Assembly: GCA_916048095.2 (NCBI GenBank)
Contig: OU696584.1
Coordinates: 3,365,317 to 3,429,316 of the forward strand
Reading direction: 5' to 3'
Origin: Sacculina carcini
Taxonomy: Eukaryota > Arthropoda > Thecostraca > Sacculinidae
DNA: 64,000 nucleotides
In this document: positions 23,601 to 36,700 of the stretch, one piece after another
How positions within the stretch are numbered: the first letter of the stretch is position 1
How the letters are laid out: every line of letters begins with the position of its first letter
The notes under the pieces: model-generated
Told to the model about the DNA's origin: nothing
The model's input: only the letters and a program-made list of their open reading frames with translations
Databases searched by the model: none
Program-made: the position numbers and the translations under genes

Positions 23601-26600
23601 AACTAGCATATAGTCAGCACCATTGTAGTGAAACAAATCCACACTGACCTCCACCCACGGTGCAGAAGGAATCGGGTGCTGGTGTTCCTCCAAAATAGCA
23701 GCAGCACTGGTGCAAGGACGAACCTGTTGGCAGTGGATACACTCTGCCACGCGCCTTTCAATGTCTGTCATTTTCTGCTGTTGAATGGCATAAACACTCT
23801 AATGTAACTTCACCATGCCCAGCTCCATACAGGCTGGCAATCCGATCAAAATTGGACCAGTGGTATTCAAAATGTGAAACTTCAGAGACGATGTTTTTCC
23901 TTCAAATGTACAATCAATGGTCAGAAATCCACATTGCTCTACTGGAATGACACCGTAGACATGAATCTTCGTCTCATCTTGCTGAACATCAACAGTGTTG
24001 GGCATTTTATCTAAACGCCGCTTCGGCAAAATGTTACCATCGGCTCCAGTATCAACCTTAGCCCTCAAGGTATGAATGTCTTTCATCCCTGGGATATTCG
24101 CGGATAAATCAACAAGCGCTTCTCTCTTGTGAAAGTTCCCCGTAAATTCCGTGTTACAAAACGTAAATGTATCGCCACCAAAACATCCCGGCTTTTCAAC
24201 AGTGTCATTATTATGAACTGTTTGTAGTCGTCGAGACCCAAATGATTGGCCGGTAGATTTGCACATGGAAGCAAAATGTCCGACCTTATTGCATTTATAA
24301 CAAGTGCTTTTCAATGCGGGGCATTGTTTCCTATCAGACGCATGCGACTTTCCACAGTATCTGCATTTAGCGATTTTGCTGTCGTTGCTAGTTCTACTAG
24401 AACCCTTTGACTTTGCTACAGCATTGACAGTGTTGTAATCTGTCTGAAAAACAGCCATATGCGTTCGATTAGCCTCAAATGTGCGTCCAATATCAACGGC
24501 CTCATTCAACGTGAGTGATGAGTCCCTGGTCAATAATTTTTCCTGTATCTGAGGGTGTCTGCATCCAAGTATCAATTGTTACACAATTCGATCTTCTTTC
24601 ATTCTGTTTTCAGGCGAGAACTGACATTTATCTGCTTGCAAAACGAGTCGAGAAAATAAATTATCAATACTTTCTGAATCTCCCTGTTTGAGTGCTGAAA
24701 AATGGTACCTTGCAATTCTGAAATTGCATTTAGGAGCAAAATGGAATTTGAACCTTTCCAAAATTTTATCAGGGTTTTTCTTATCTTCCGCAATCATTTC
24801 AAACGATTCGAGAAGATCGATACCTGTTGGCCCTAGCCACAGCATCAGAAATGAGGCCTTCTCTTCATCAGGCTTTTGCGATAACGGACCCTTGAAAACA
24901 TGGTCAACATAAGACGTGAATTTTCTGAACGAGTTGGGTAAGTCAGAAGAATCCCAATCTAGAGATAGAATGGCAATGCCTGACATTTCGGTCATAATGA
25001 CGATACAAAAATATCAGCAATGAAGTAAACAAATATTTCCGCAACCAGAAAACCACGAGAAGCGTTCAAAGATCGCGTTCAAAGCGTTCAAGACTCAAAC
25101 CGGCAAAGAATAACAGAACCTCAATATATACTTCTAATCAGCCCAATGCTCAAATCATCGCATGCAAACATTTTTACGCTGCCACCATGTATTGTTATGT
25201 TGTTGGTGATTAATAAAGATCCCAAACCAACTCTGTGTTGGGTTCACAAACAACGATTCAACTTTATACATCAAAATATACCCGAAACATTATGAAAAGA
25301 AAAACACACACCGCATGGCGTAGTACACACACACAACCCCAAAAACTGCCACTTCGAGCCTAGCGAAAACACTACATTACACTCTTCTCGGTCCTCTTTT
25401 GTTTAATCTTTATGTTTCTTCTCTTTGTCCGATCCTCCGCACCTATCCTATATCTTTCCACATTTATGCAGATTATATCCAAATTTACTTCCCTTTTTCG
25501 TCCTCTAACAGTTATCTCATTGACCAGCTTATCTCCAACATAGCTGCCTGGGCGACCTCCAGAGATCTCCCCTTGAATCCCGATAAGACAGAGTATATTT
25601 TATTTCACCCTCCTAGGATTTCTCCGAACTGTCTTCATTTGTCCCTCTCCTCTCATATTCGTAGTTTGGGCATTGTCTTTGATCCTTCACTTGACTTCTC
25701 CAAGCATCTTTCAAACCTTACCCGATCATGTCGATTCATCTTGTGCCAGCTATACCCTATACGCCGACACATCGACGAATCGTCCGCACTGCTTCTTGTT
25801 AATTCCTATATCCTCTCCCGTCTCGACTATTGCAATTATCTATTTTTTCACCTACCTCAAAAATCTCTTCGCTCCCTTCAGTCAATCATTAACCTTTCCT
25901 GTCGATTCGTTTTGCGTCTTCCGCCTAGGACACCAACCTCTGTACATATTCGGCAACTAGACTGGCTGCCAGTCCCTTCGAGGCTTCATCATAAGCTTTG
26001 CTGTATTGTATATAAACTTCTTCACTCGCCTTCTCCTCCTTCCTACTTACTTACCCTCCTACAGTGCAACGAGCGACCTTTCAGTCGTCGTCCTGTACCT
26101 CTTGTTTCTCCTCCTGCTCTTCATGAGTCAAACTGGTCAGCCAAGTCATTCTACTTTTCTGCTCCCCGTCTTTACAATCAACTTCCTCCTCATGTCCTGA
26201 AGCAAAACTTATACTCCTCATTCTCTTCTGCTCTGCACAAATTTTTGCTATCTTTGCTCACACGTCTAACTCATCCATTCCGACAGCACTAAATCTTGTT
26301 CTCTCTACATTCGTTTGTCTTGGTTACCAGTGTTAATGGATGATGTGATGTGTGATGTGATGTATGTTACTGTGTAAGATATCTCTTTTGCTGTTTTTAT
26401 ACTCGTTTTTCTCTTTTATTATTGTGTGTTATTTTTGCTGCCTCATGCATTTTCCCTCTATGAGCTAATACTCCTTTATATTGTTCGCACCAGTTTTACT
26501 CCTTTACGCGCATCTGCTCTACTTGGCGCTATATCAAATACGTGTTTGTTTGTTTAACACTAATTTTTGAGTTTTTGTAGTTGGTTTTGTCGTTCGTGTT

Positions 26601-27698
26601 GTTCTTATTCATTGCTAGTGTATTGAATGAGCAGATCATACTGTTTTCCTGTTCCGTGTGTATGTTTGTGAATGTATGCATATGGTGAGTGTGTATAAGT
26701 GAAATTCAAAGACCACAAGCCGTTGTGCATTATCTCAAAGTGTGTGTGTATGCATGTTTGGGGAAAAGGTACGCTCGCATGCTGGAAAGCGCCGGCTGTC
26801 AAATGTTGACGGTGCACGGCAGGACGCGCGAGGCTCGCGGGCCTCTCACCGGCCTGGCCGACTGGCACCAGATAACGGCCGTGTGTCGGGCCGTCGCGCT
26901 GCCGGTCGTCGCCAACGGCAATATTCAGTACGGCCGCGACGTACAGGCGTGTCTCCACGCCACCGGGGCCGTAGCAGTCAGCCAGTAACACTAGCCCATC
27001 TTCCCATCCGTCTGTCTCTGTCTTTTATCGTTCTTATATTCAATGTCAGCCAGTAATACGCTCAGTCTGGTTATATTTGCCCTTATATTGCTCTCCATTT
27101 ATTGTTTCCGTATCTACAGATTGAATCCAGCACTGCATTCAATGCATGATAAAACGTAAAACAACTCAAGCATGAAATTACGATTTTTTTTTATCTCATC
27201 TACAAATTGTGTTTGTATTCTTTTTAAAATCAATAAACAAGATGAAATATGTAGAGTGGAAAAGCTATGAATTACATGACTGCACCCCCTATGCACCATA
27301 CAGTGTAATGTCAACAGACAGAGAGAAGAGGAATGACATCAAGGAGAATCACACCAGAAAACGGATAACGTGAAGCGGAAATACAACTGCTCACACACAC
27401 CAGCGCAGACACTCGAACACACGCGCAAACACGATAGTTTGTCTGCGGTAATGGCGATTAAATACATAGGCTAAGTAAATATACATCACTCCAATGTTGC
27501 CTTCGTTTGTGGTTTGTGTGGCAAGGTGATGTCTGCCGAGGGTAATCTACACAACCCGGCCTTGTTCACGGGCCAACACCCGACCGTCTGGCGGATCTGC
27601 AAACATTATCTTCGACTCGTCGAACAATACCCGTGCCCACTGAGCTACGCGCGTGGACACCTCTTCAAAATAATGCACTACTGGTGTGTGTATGCATG

Positions 27699-27737
<39 letters not shown>

Positions 27738-30700
27738 TCACATATTTGTATTCTACGGGAATTGAACTGAGCTCGCGCTGTCCCGTCTCCGTTTCTGCTT
27801 TCATTTAGTCCCCTCTTGAGCAAATGTTATATTTTTGTTTTTATTCAATTGTGTGTGTATGTGTGGGACGTGTGTACTCATTTGACCACAGCATAAATTC
27901 TGATGGTCCTGTTGTGCGTGTTATGGCTTGTAATTGATGAGGGTTACGTGGCACGGTTGTCTCCATCAACTATAGTGAATTGCTGCAAGCTTATCGCATC
28001 GTAGCGTTTAGTATCGCATCGCATGAACATGTTTGCTACCTCATGTGTTATTATTTTGATGATTGGTTATGTTGTTGCCCAACAGTCTGCTTATGCCGTC
28101 CAACAGCGACATCAGACAGCTTATTGCACGCGCTAACAATTTCCAGCAGCTGAACGAGGCGGTCGACATGGTACGCCGGCGTTATCGCCAGTACGTGACC
28201 GACAGTAATTACGCCGATGATGGTCATGATGATGATAATGATGGTGATGTCGAGCCGTGGCGGCCGAACGAACAGGGTAGGTGAAGTCGCGACCAGTGCC
28301 TGAGGACAGACACGTGTATATGCATATTGCATAAACATTAATCAAATACATACGTATACACTCATATATATATATATATATATATATATAAGAGATCCTC
28401 TGTGTGTCTGTGTGTTTGTCTGTCCCACCCTCCTTGGTCCATTTTCTGCAAGCTGCTACTCGGTAACCACTTGGTGTACCCGCTAACAATTTATACCATC
28501 ACGTGGGAAATTTTCTTGTTTACACTTTTGGCTAATTTTCAAATTTTCCAATTAAAACAAAAAAAGTTATAGCGGTGAAAAGACAAAATGAACCCTGAAA
28601 TATGCGAAATTTTTGGTCATTGTTCCGCCATCTACTCCTCATAAACCAGCAATGGTACAGCTATACAGATTATACCACTGTGTAGAGAATATTCTGTTCT
28701 ACTCGGTAGGCTATAATTAATATCCAAAAATTAAATATAAAATATGTAATAAGGACAAAATATCAGTCTACATTCAAAAATATTTTTAAACTCGACGCGT
28801 CCGATTTTCTATACTTTTTTCTCTATTTCTCAACAACTAATTATGACACGTCTAAACCAATTATATCATCATACTGGAAATTTTGTAATCTACAAAACGG
28901 TATATATTTTAATTTTCCAAAGTGTATTGAGAAAAAGTTGCGGCGGTGTGAAGTCAAAATGACAAAGTCAAAAATGCAAAATTAGCACTGAAAAACGCGA
29001 ATATTTTGGTCAATATTCCGCTATCTATTCCTCATAAACCACCAAAGCTAGAGCTATAAAAATTATACTATTGTGTAGAAAATTTTGTGTTCTACAAGAA
29101 AAGTTATAATTTATACCCACAAGTGATACAAAAAACGTGTAAAATTGGCAAAATTCTCAAATACATCCAAAATTACACTTGAACGCCGGGTGACTAAAAT
29201 TAATTCATTTTTCCACTATTTCTCAGTAACTATTTGTCACACATCAAAATTAATTATACCATCGTGCTAGAAATTTTGTTTTCTACAATGCGGTATAATA
29301 TTTAATTATCCAAAGTGTATCTGAAGGAAATTGCGGCGGTGTAAAGTCAAAAGGACATATTGCCAATTTGACAGCTATTATGCGCACTTGCGATTACACA
29401 GGAATATACTACTGTGTAGATAATTTTGTGTTCTACAAGATAAGCTATAATTTATACCCACAAATGATACAAAAAACGTGTAAAATTGGCAAAATTCTCA
29501 AATACATCCAAAATTACACTTGAACACCGGGCGACTAAAGTTAATTCATTTTTCTACAAATTTCTCAGTAACTATTTGTTACACATAAAAATAAATTATA
29601 CCATCGTGCTAGAAATCTTGTTTTCTACAATAAGGTATAATTTTTAATTTTCCAAAGTGTATCTGAAGGAAGTTACGGTGGTGTAAAGTCAAAAGCACAT
29701 ATTACCAATTTGACAGCTATTATGCGCACTTGCGATTACACAGGAATATACACCGATTAAATTTCACTGAAGCCCAATCACAATTAAGAATGCATCATAT
29801 TAGCTCCAAGCATGGATGGTGTGGTTTTATTGGGTACAGTTTAATTAATGCTAAACTATACTGAATACAAAGGCTTTATTGTCCTCAATATTTACACATG
29901 AATTGTTTCGCCCGAGGGGCGTGTAAAATACTACTGGGAACAAAGTTAACTACTGAATTTCACTGTATAGTTTAATTGGTTTAATTTCAAGTTGCATAAG
30001 CTTAAGTTGCATAAGTATATGGATTGTAATATCATGCAATGCCAACTATATGAATATGCTGTTTTAGCGGACGCATAAATCTGGAATTATAGAGATGACA
30101 GAAGGTTTCATTGTTTTGAAAGTGTTACACTTCTGAATTATTACACACGAAGGATGGGTGTGAACTTAAGCAGTGTTGAGGAAAATAACTTCGTCAATAA
30201 TTGAAACAGGAATTTAAAAATTTATATTTTTCTATTGGATAAGCTTTTTGCTTTTTGATTCATTATATTATATTTATAGTTCCGCACGACGGGCAGGTTT
30301 AAATACGAGGCAGTTCGAGGGAAAATATTTTGCCACATCTAAAATAAAAACATTCACATTTAGACTTTTCTATTGGTTAAGACTTTCTATGGGTTTACTT
30401 TTTTAATTTCTAATCATTTTTTATTAATTCAATATTCAGTTTACTTTATTTATTGTTCTGCACAAAGGGTGGGTTTCAATGCTAGATGGTGATGTTGAGT
30501 TATAAATATATTTTGAAAACATTATGATAAAAAATTAGTCATTTTTCATTGTTTTGTGTCAGAGTTCTGAATTATTCAGCACGACGGGCAAGTTTAAATA
30601 TGTTTTTTTGGGTTTACTCTTTTCTTTATTAATTCATATTTATTTTCTCTTATGAATTGAATACAAATTTAATAGTATGAACTGTTTCGCACGACGGGCG

Positions 30701-33700
30701 GGTTTACATGCTAGAATTTTCATTGTTTTGTACGTGTCAGTGTTCTGAATTATTCCGCACGACGGGTAGGTTTAAAGATGAGGTGGATTAAGGGATAATA
30801 TTTTGTCAAATTTATAATTAAAATATTCATATTTAGAGTTTTTCTTGGTGAACGTATTTACAGGTTAGATTTTTAAGTTTTTAATTTTTATACAGTTTAT
30901 TCTATGGATTGAATATGCATTTTATTTTATGAATTGTTGAGCACGACGGGCGGGTTTCAATATGAGGCGGGTTAAAGGAAAATATGTTGTCAAAAAAAAA
31001 TTAAAAATTAAATTTAGACTTTTCAATTGAGTAAGATTTTAATGAGTATATCTGTTTTCTTTTTTAATTTGCAATATGTTTATGAATGAAATATGAATTT
31101 CATTTTAAGAATTGCTCCGCACAACTGGCGAGCTTCAATGCTAGACGGTGATGCTAAGTTATAAAAATATTTTGGAAACATTATGATGAAAAAGTGTAGT
31201 CATTTTTTATTTTTCAGCACGACGGGCATGTATAAATATAAGGCGGCTTAGGCAAACTATTTTGTGAAAATATATATAAAATATATAAATTTAGTCTTTT
31301 TTATGGGTTTACTCCACTCTTTTTTAATTCATATTCCTTTTATCTTATGAATTGAATACAATTTTAATAGTATGAACTGTTTCGCACGACGGGCGGGTTT
31401 ACATGCTAGAATTTTCATTGTTTGTTACGTGTTTGTGTTCTGAATTATTCCGCACAATGGGTGGGTTTATATATGAGGCGGGTTGAGGGAAAATATTATG
31501 TCAAAATAAAGATAAAAATATTCACACTTGGACTTTTCTATTGAGTAAGACTTATGAGTTTTCATTTTCTTTTTTTATTTGGAATATTTTTTATGAATAT
31601 GAATTTTTATTAATATTAATTCCATTTTATGAATTCCTCCGCACAACGGGCGGGTTTTAATGTTAGTATATATATATATATGCAGTGATGCCTCGCTTCA
31701 CGAACATAATTGGTTCCCAGAAAGTGTTCGTAAGGCGAAAAGTTCGTCTTCCGAGCATTTATTTCCAATAAGAAACCATACAAATCAGAATAATCCGTTC
31801 CCAGGTCCCCATAAAACATAATTTTCTACTAAATAAGCCTTAAGACTACCAAAAATACCTTATTTTATGTATAATAAATGTTTTATTGTATTGTAATTAA
31901 AGAAATAAACGAAAATAATAAAAGAAACGAATTGTAATAAAAGAAACGAATTGTAATATAATAATCGTATTGAACGAACGAATTGAAATAACAGAAATAA
32001 GAAGGAGGGAGTGGGTTACTGTTTGGAAGGAGAGTCAGCTTCTATAAGCACTGTAGGTAACTCAACCTCCGGTGTGGCTTCTCTTCTTTGCTTCTTAGAA
32101 TGTGACTCTTTATCTTTTTTGCTGACTAGAAACCTCTTAATTGACACCTGTTGCTTTCTCAGTTGTATGGTCTTACGAAACTGAGGCATCACATTATCAT
32201 TCATCATGTCGATGATTCTCATAGCCACAGTCTTTTCTGAATGATACTGCTCGATAAAAGCCTGCACATCACTCCACTTAGCTAGCATGGTCTTGATGCT
32301 CTCACTTGATGCTGCATCCATCTCCTCGTCCTCAGATGACAACTCCTGAATGGCTTCCTTCTGCTTGTCCTCTTGAAGGCAAATCAAATCCTGTGTGTTG
32401 AGGACCTCATTATGGTCAGCAACAAGCTCCTCGACGTCATCTGCATCCACTTGGAGTTCCATGTTCTGTCCCATGGAAACAATGTCGTTCACAACAACAG
32501 AGTCTTGAGGATCAGATCCTTCAAAATCCCTCTCAAGGATGCATGCGGGCCACAACTTCTTCCATGCTGCTTTCAAAGTTCGAAAGGTAACATCATGCCA
32601 AGCCTTTTCTATCAGTTGAACACAATGATACACATTGAAATGGTCCTTCCAATAATCCTTAAGGGATAGATCGGTGTCATTGGTCACGTGAAAGCACCGA
32701 GTAAATAAAGCCTTAGTGTAAAGCTTCTTAAAGCTTGCGATCACTTGCTGGTCCATGGGCTACAGGAGGGGGGTTGTGTTGGTAGGGAGAAATTTTACCT
32801 TGATGAATTCAAGATCACTTTGAAGTTCCTCCTCCAAACTTGGTGGATGCACTGGGGCATTGTCAAGGAGAAGAAGACACTTGACAGGGAGTCCTTTCTC
32901 CTCGAGATATTTCCTCACTGAAGGAGCGAAAACATCATGCATCCAGTCCATAAACAGGAGACGAGTAACCCAAGCTTTGGTGTTGGACTTCGACATTACA
33001 GGAAGCCTGGATTTAACCACCTGATTTTTCTTGAAAGCCCTTGGGTTTTCTGAGTGGTAAACCAACATTGGTTTTATCTTACAGTCGCCACTGGCATTGC
33101 CGCACATCAGGAGGGTTAGCCTATCTTTCATAGGCTTATGCCCAGGGACGGACTTCTCTTCCTGTGTAATGAAAGTCCGCTTATGCATCTTTTTCCAAAA
33201 AAGACCGGTTTCATCAGCATTAAACGCTTGATGAGGAACGTAGCCTTCTTCTTCCACCACCTTGAGGGATGATTCCTTGTAAGCTTCGGCAGCTTTATCA
33301 TCAGAACTGGCTGCCTCTTCATGACGAATGACACTGTGAATCCCTGTACGACGCTCAAACTTATCGAACCATCCGTGGCTAGCCTTGAAATCATCAATGG
33401 ATGACGAACTTCCAGCTTGCATCTTGATGATATCCGAGTAAAGTTGCCGTGCTTTCTCGGCGATGATACTCTCACTCACACTGTCACCTACTATCTGATT
33501 TTCATTAATCCAAATCAACATAAGTTTTTCAACCTCTTCTATTGCCTGAGACCGTTGCTTAGACAACACAGAAACACCCTTAGCCACACACGCACCCATA
33601 ATAGCTTCCTTGTTCTTCAGGATGGTAGCAATGGTAGACTTAGCGTACTGGTACTGGGACGCTAAGTCACACAAACGCACACCTCGTTCGTGTTTTTCAA

Positions 33701-36700
33701 TGATCTCCTTCTTCTGCTCGATCGTAATTTTCTTTAATCTTTTCTTAGCCTCCACACTAGTCTGTGGTGGGGTCTTTTTCGGACCCATAATAGCAAAACT
33801 ACACTCAATATGGTCCAAAATATATATCAAAGACAAACCACGTGTGCACTCGACGAAAGGCGGTGACGAACTGGTACCCCGTGAGCTTGACCGCCACCGT
33901 GGCGCTATTCGACCGCGTGGTTTGGTTCGTCCGCCGAAAACTAGTTCGTCAGCCGAGACTATATGCTCGCGAATTTAATGTTCGTGAGGCGAAAAGTTCG
34001 TGAGCTGTACAGTTCTCAATACGTCTTACCAGCTTCCTCTGGTTTTCAGAGAGCTTTCCCAGTAGTACCGAAAAACTCATTTTTGCCCGAGGCACCTTTC
34101 GACACATATTAATGTGATCTTCAGGGGCATATATATACACATAACAATCGTAAATAAATATACACTAAACTGAAAATCAAATTTGAATGAGACGTTAAAT
34201 ACTCTAGAAAATTCCAATATAAAAGTATATAAAATTCATGCCGAGTGCGCATTTGCATTGCCGTTTGGTGTAGTTAAATTCTGGCTAGGTGCAGGATGTT
34301 GTGATGCGTTTCTCTGTTAGACATTCTCTGTTCTTCTATTAGACAAACCAGCATCAACAACCAACAGAGATCAACAACAACCAAACAGCATCAACAACAA
34401 CCAAACAAAATACTAGACACCACACTTCACAATAACACTAAGAGATGGTTGGCAAACTACCTCGCTGGCAGATGCGCCCATGTGAGGTACAATGGGCAAT
34501 CATCTCACACACGCAACATATCAAACGGAGTCCCTCAGGGCTCCGTTTTAGCACCAACACTTTTCAACTTATACCTACATGACATGCCAGCACCCAACAC
34601 TCCATCCATACAAATATCATCATACGCAGACGACATCACAATCACAAGCACACACAGACACGCCGACACAGCAGTGCACACACTACAACCTTACATCAAC
34701 ACACTACAACAATGGTTCAGCACAAACCAACTGAACATTGCACCGGCCAAATCCACAGCCACACTCATCACCAACTGGACATCCGAACACAACTACACAC
34801 CACAAATCACCATCAACAAGACGATCATCCCACACACGCACACACCAAAAATACTAGGCGTCACATACGACACACAACTCTCAATCAAACAACACATCAC
34901 CAACATCAAAACTAAGGTCACTCCACGCCTCAACACACTGAAAGCACTCTCACACACAACTTTCGGACACAACAAAGACACCACAACCACCATATACAAA
35001 CAGTACATCCGACCCGTGATAGAATATGCTAGCCCCGCATGGGCTAGCAATCTCGCAACACGCCACACAAACACACTTCAAACACTTCAAAACACCGCAC
35101 TCAGAACAATCACAGGATGCACAGCTACCACACCAGTGGACCACCTTCATCACGAAACCAAAATACTCAAACTGACACACCACCTAGACATGAGAGGCAA
35201 ACAAACACTTGCAGCAGCATTCACCAACACAGCACATCCACTACATCACCTCACAACACAAGACAACACAGACAGAAACATAAAAACAACACCAAGCACA
35301 CTTTACCACAGACAAATTCTCACATCACTTCCACCAGCTCCCCCACGCACATCAATCAAGAAACACATACACACAGAGATCGCACGGAAAGCCATACACT
35401 CACTATAACACAATAAACTCCTACAAAGACACCCACCGGACATACACAAATCAGAAAACACACTCACAAGGGAATACAAGGTGCATCTGGCCAGGTTGAG
35501 ATGCGGTCATCATCCTGCTCTTCTGTCATATCAGAAAAGGTTGAATGACTCAATCGATGACACCTGTCCAGATTGCAATTCAGCACCACACACCTTCACA
35601 CACATCATGGAACACTGCACAGCACACACCCAACTCAGACGCCAACACAAAATCAATACAGTCAGAGACCTATGGAACAACCCGGTCGGTGCCGTGTCTT
35701 TTCTCAGGAGCTCGAAGTTGCTCGGCCAGACAACTTGAGGAACAACAACAACATCAACCAACAGAGAAGCGTATCACAACATCCTGTACCTAGCCAGAAT
35801 TTAACTACATCAAACGGCAGTGCAAATGCGCACTCGGCATGAATTTTATATACTTTTATATTGGAATTTTCTAGAGTATTTAACTTCTCATTCAAATTTG
35901 ATTTTCAGTTTAGTGTATATTTATTTACGATTGTTATGTGCATATATATATATGCCCCTGAAGATGACATTAATATATGTCGAAAGGTGCCTCGGGCAAA
36001 AATGAGTTTTTCGGCACTACTGGGAAAACTATCTGAAAACCAGAGGAAGCTGGTGAGGAGTATTGAGAAATGTACATACAAAAGAAACAACACAGAAAAT
36101 GCTGTAGAATTTAACAGAGCATCCATATATATATATATAGTTCATAAAATATAATTACTATTCAATTAATTAAAAAATTAGTACAAATTGAAAAGTATAA
36201 ACACACCCATAGGAAAGTTTTAGCCAATATAAAATTATAAATGTGAAATTTACGTTTCAATTTAGAAAACATGTTTTTCCACAACCCGCCTCATATTTAA
36301 AGCTACCCGTCTTGCGGAATAATTCAGAACTCAAACACGAAACAAACACAAAGAAAATTGATAAAAAACGACCAATAGAAAAAGTCAAATTTGTAAATTC
36401 TTGTTTTAATTATTGACGATGTTTTTTCCCTCAACACTGCTCAAATTCACACCCGTCCTTCGTGTGTAGTAATTCAGAAGTGTAACACTATCAAAACAAT
36501 GAAACTTTCTGTCATCTCTATAATTCCAGATTTATTCTTCCGCTAAAACAGCATATGCATATAGTTGGCATTACATGATATTACAACCCGTATTCTTATA
36601 CAACTTAAGCGTATGCAACTTGAAATTAAACAAATTATATTACACAGTAAAATTCAGTAGTTTTCTTTGTTCCCAGTAGCATTTTACCCGCCCGTCGTGC

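Larger units (their letters stand above)
22520..25381 (-). mobile_element. Gypsy-type LTR retrotransposon fossil
   Basis: An LTR element of the Ty3/gypsy group on the minus strand, inserted into the CR1-like LINE. LTRs at 22,520-22,714 and 25,193-25,381, each bounded by TG...CA (minus TGTAATG...CATAACA) and roughly 5% different from each other, so moderately young. Parts seen: a tRNA primer-binding-like TGGTGGCAGCG next to the right LTR, a gag region (about 24,580-24,995), zinc knuckles and an aspartic protease (about 23,800-24,575), an integrase (22,710-23,771) and a polypurine tract next to the left LTR. It is broken, with several breaks, and incomplete. Confidence 0.88.
22040..26570 (+). 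mobile_element. CR1-like LINE, split by an LTR element
   Basis: Left part 22,040-22,519 encodes [18 protein letters not shown], the [11 protein letters not shown] motif A and ILSGVPQG. The right part resumes at 25,382 with [16 protein letters not shown], then the YADYIQ motif (usual YADD), [25 protein letters not shown] and [14 protein letters not shown], typical of CR1/L2-type RT C termini, ending at 26,290. The A+T-rich 3' UTR goes to about 26,570. The 5' part including endonuclease is absent. The element is on the same strand as DUS1L, in intron 4. The second catalytic Asp of YADD is Tyr here, so it is dead. Confidence 0.88.
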
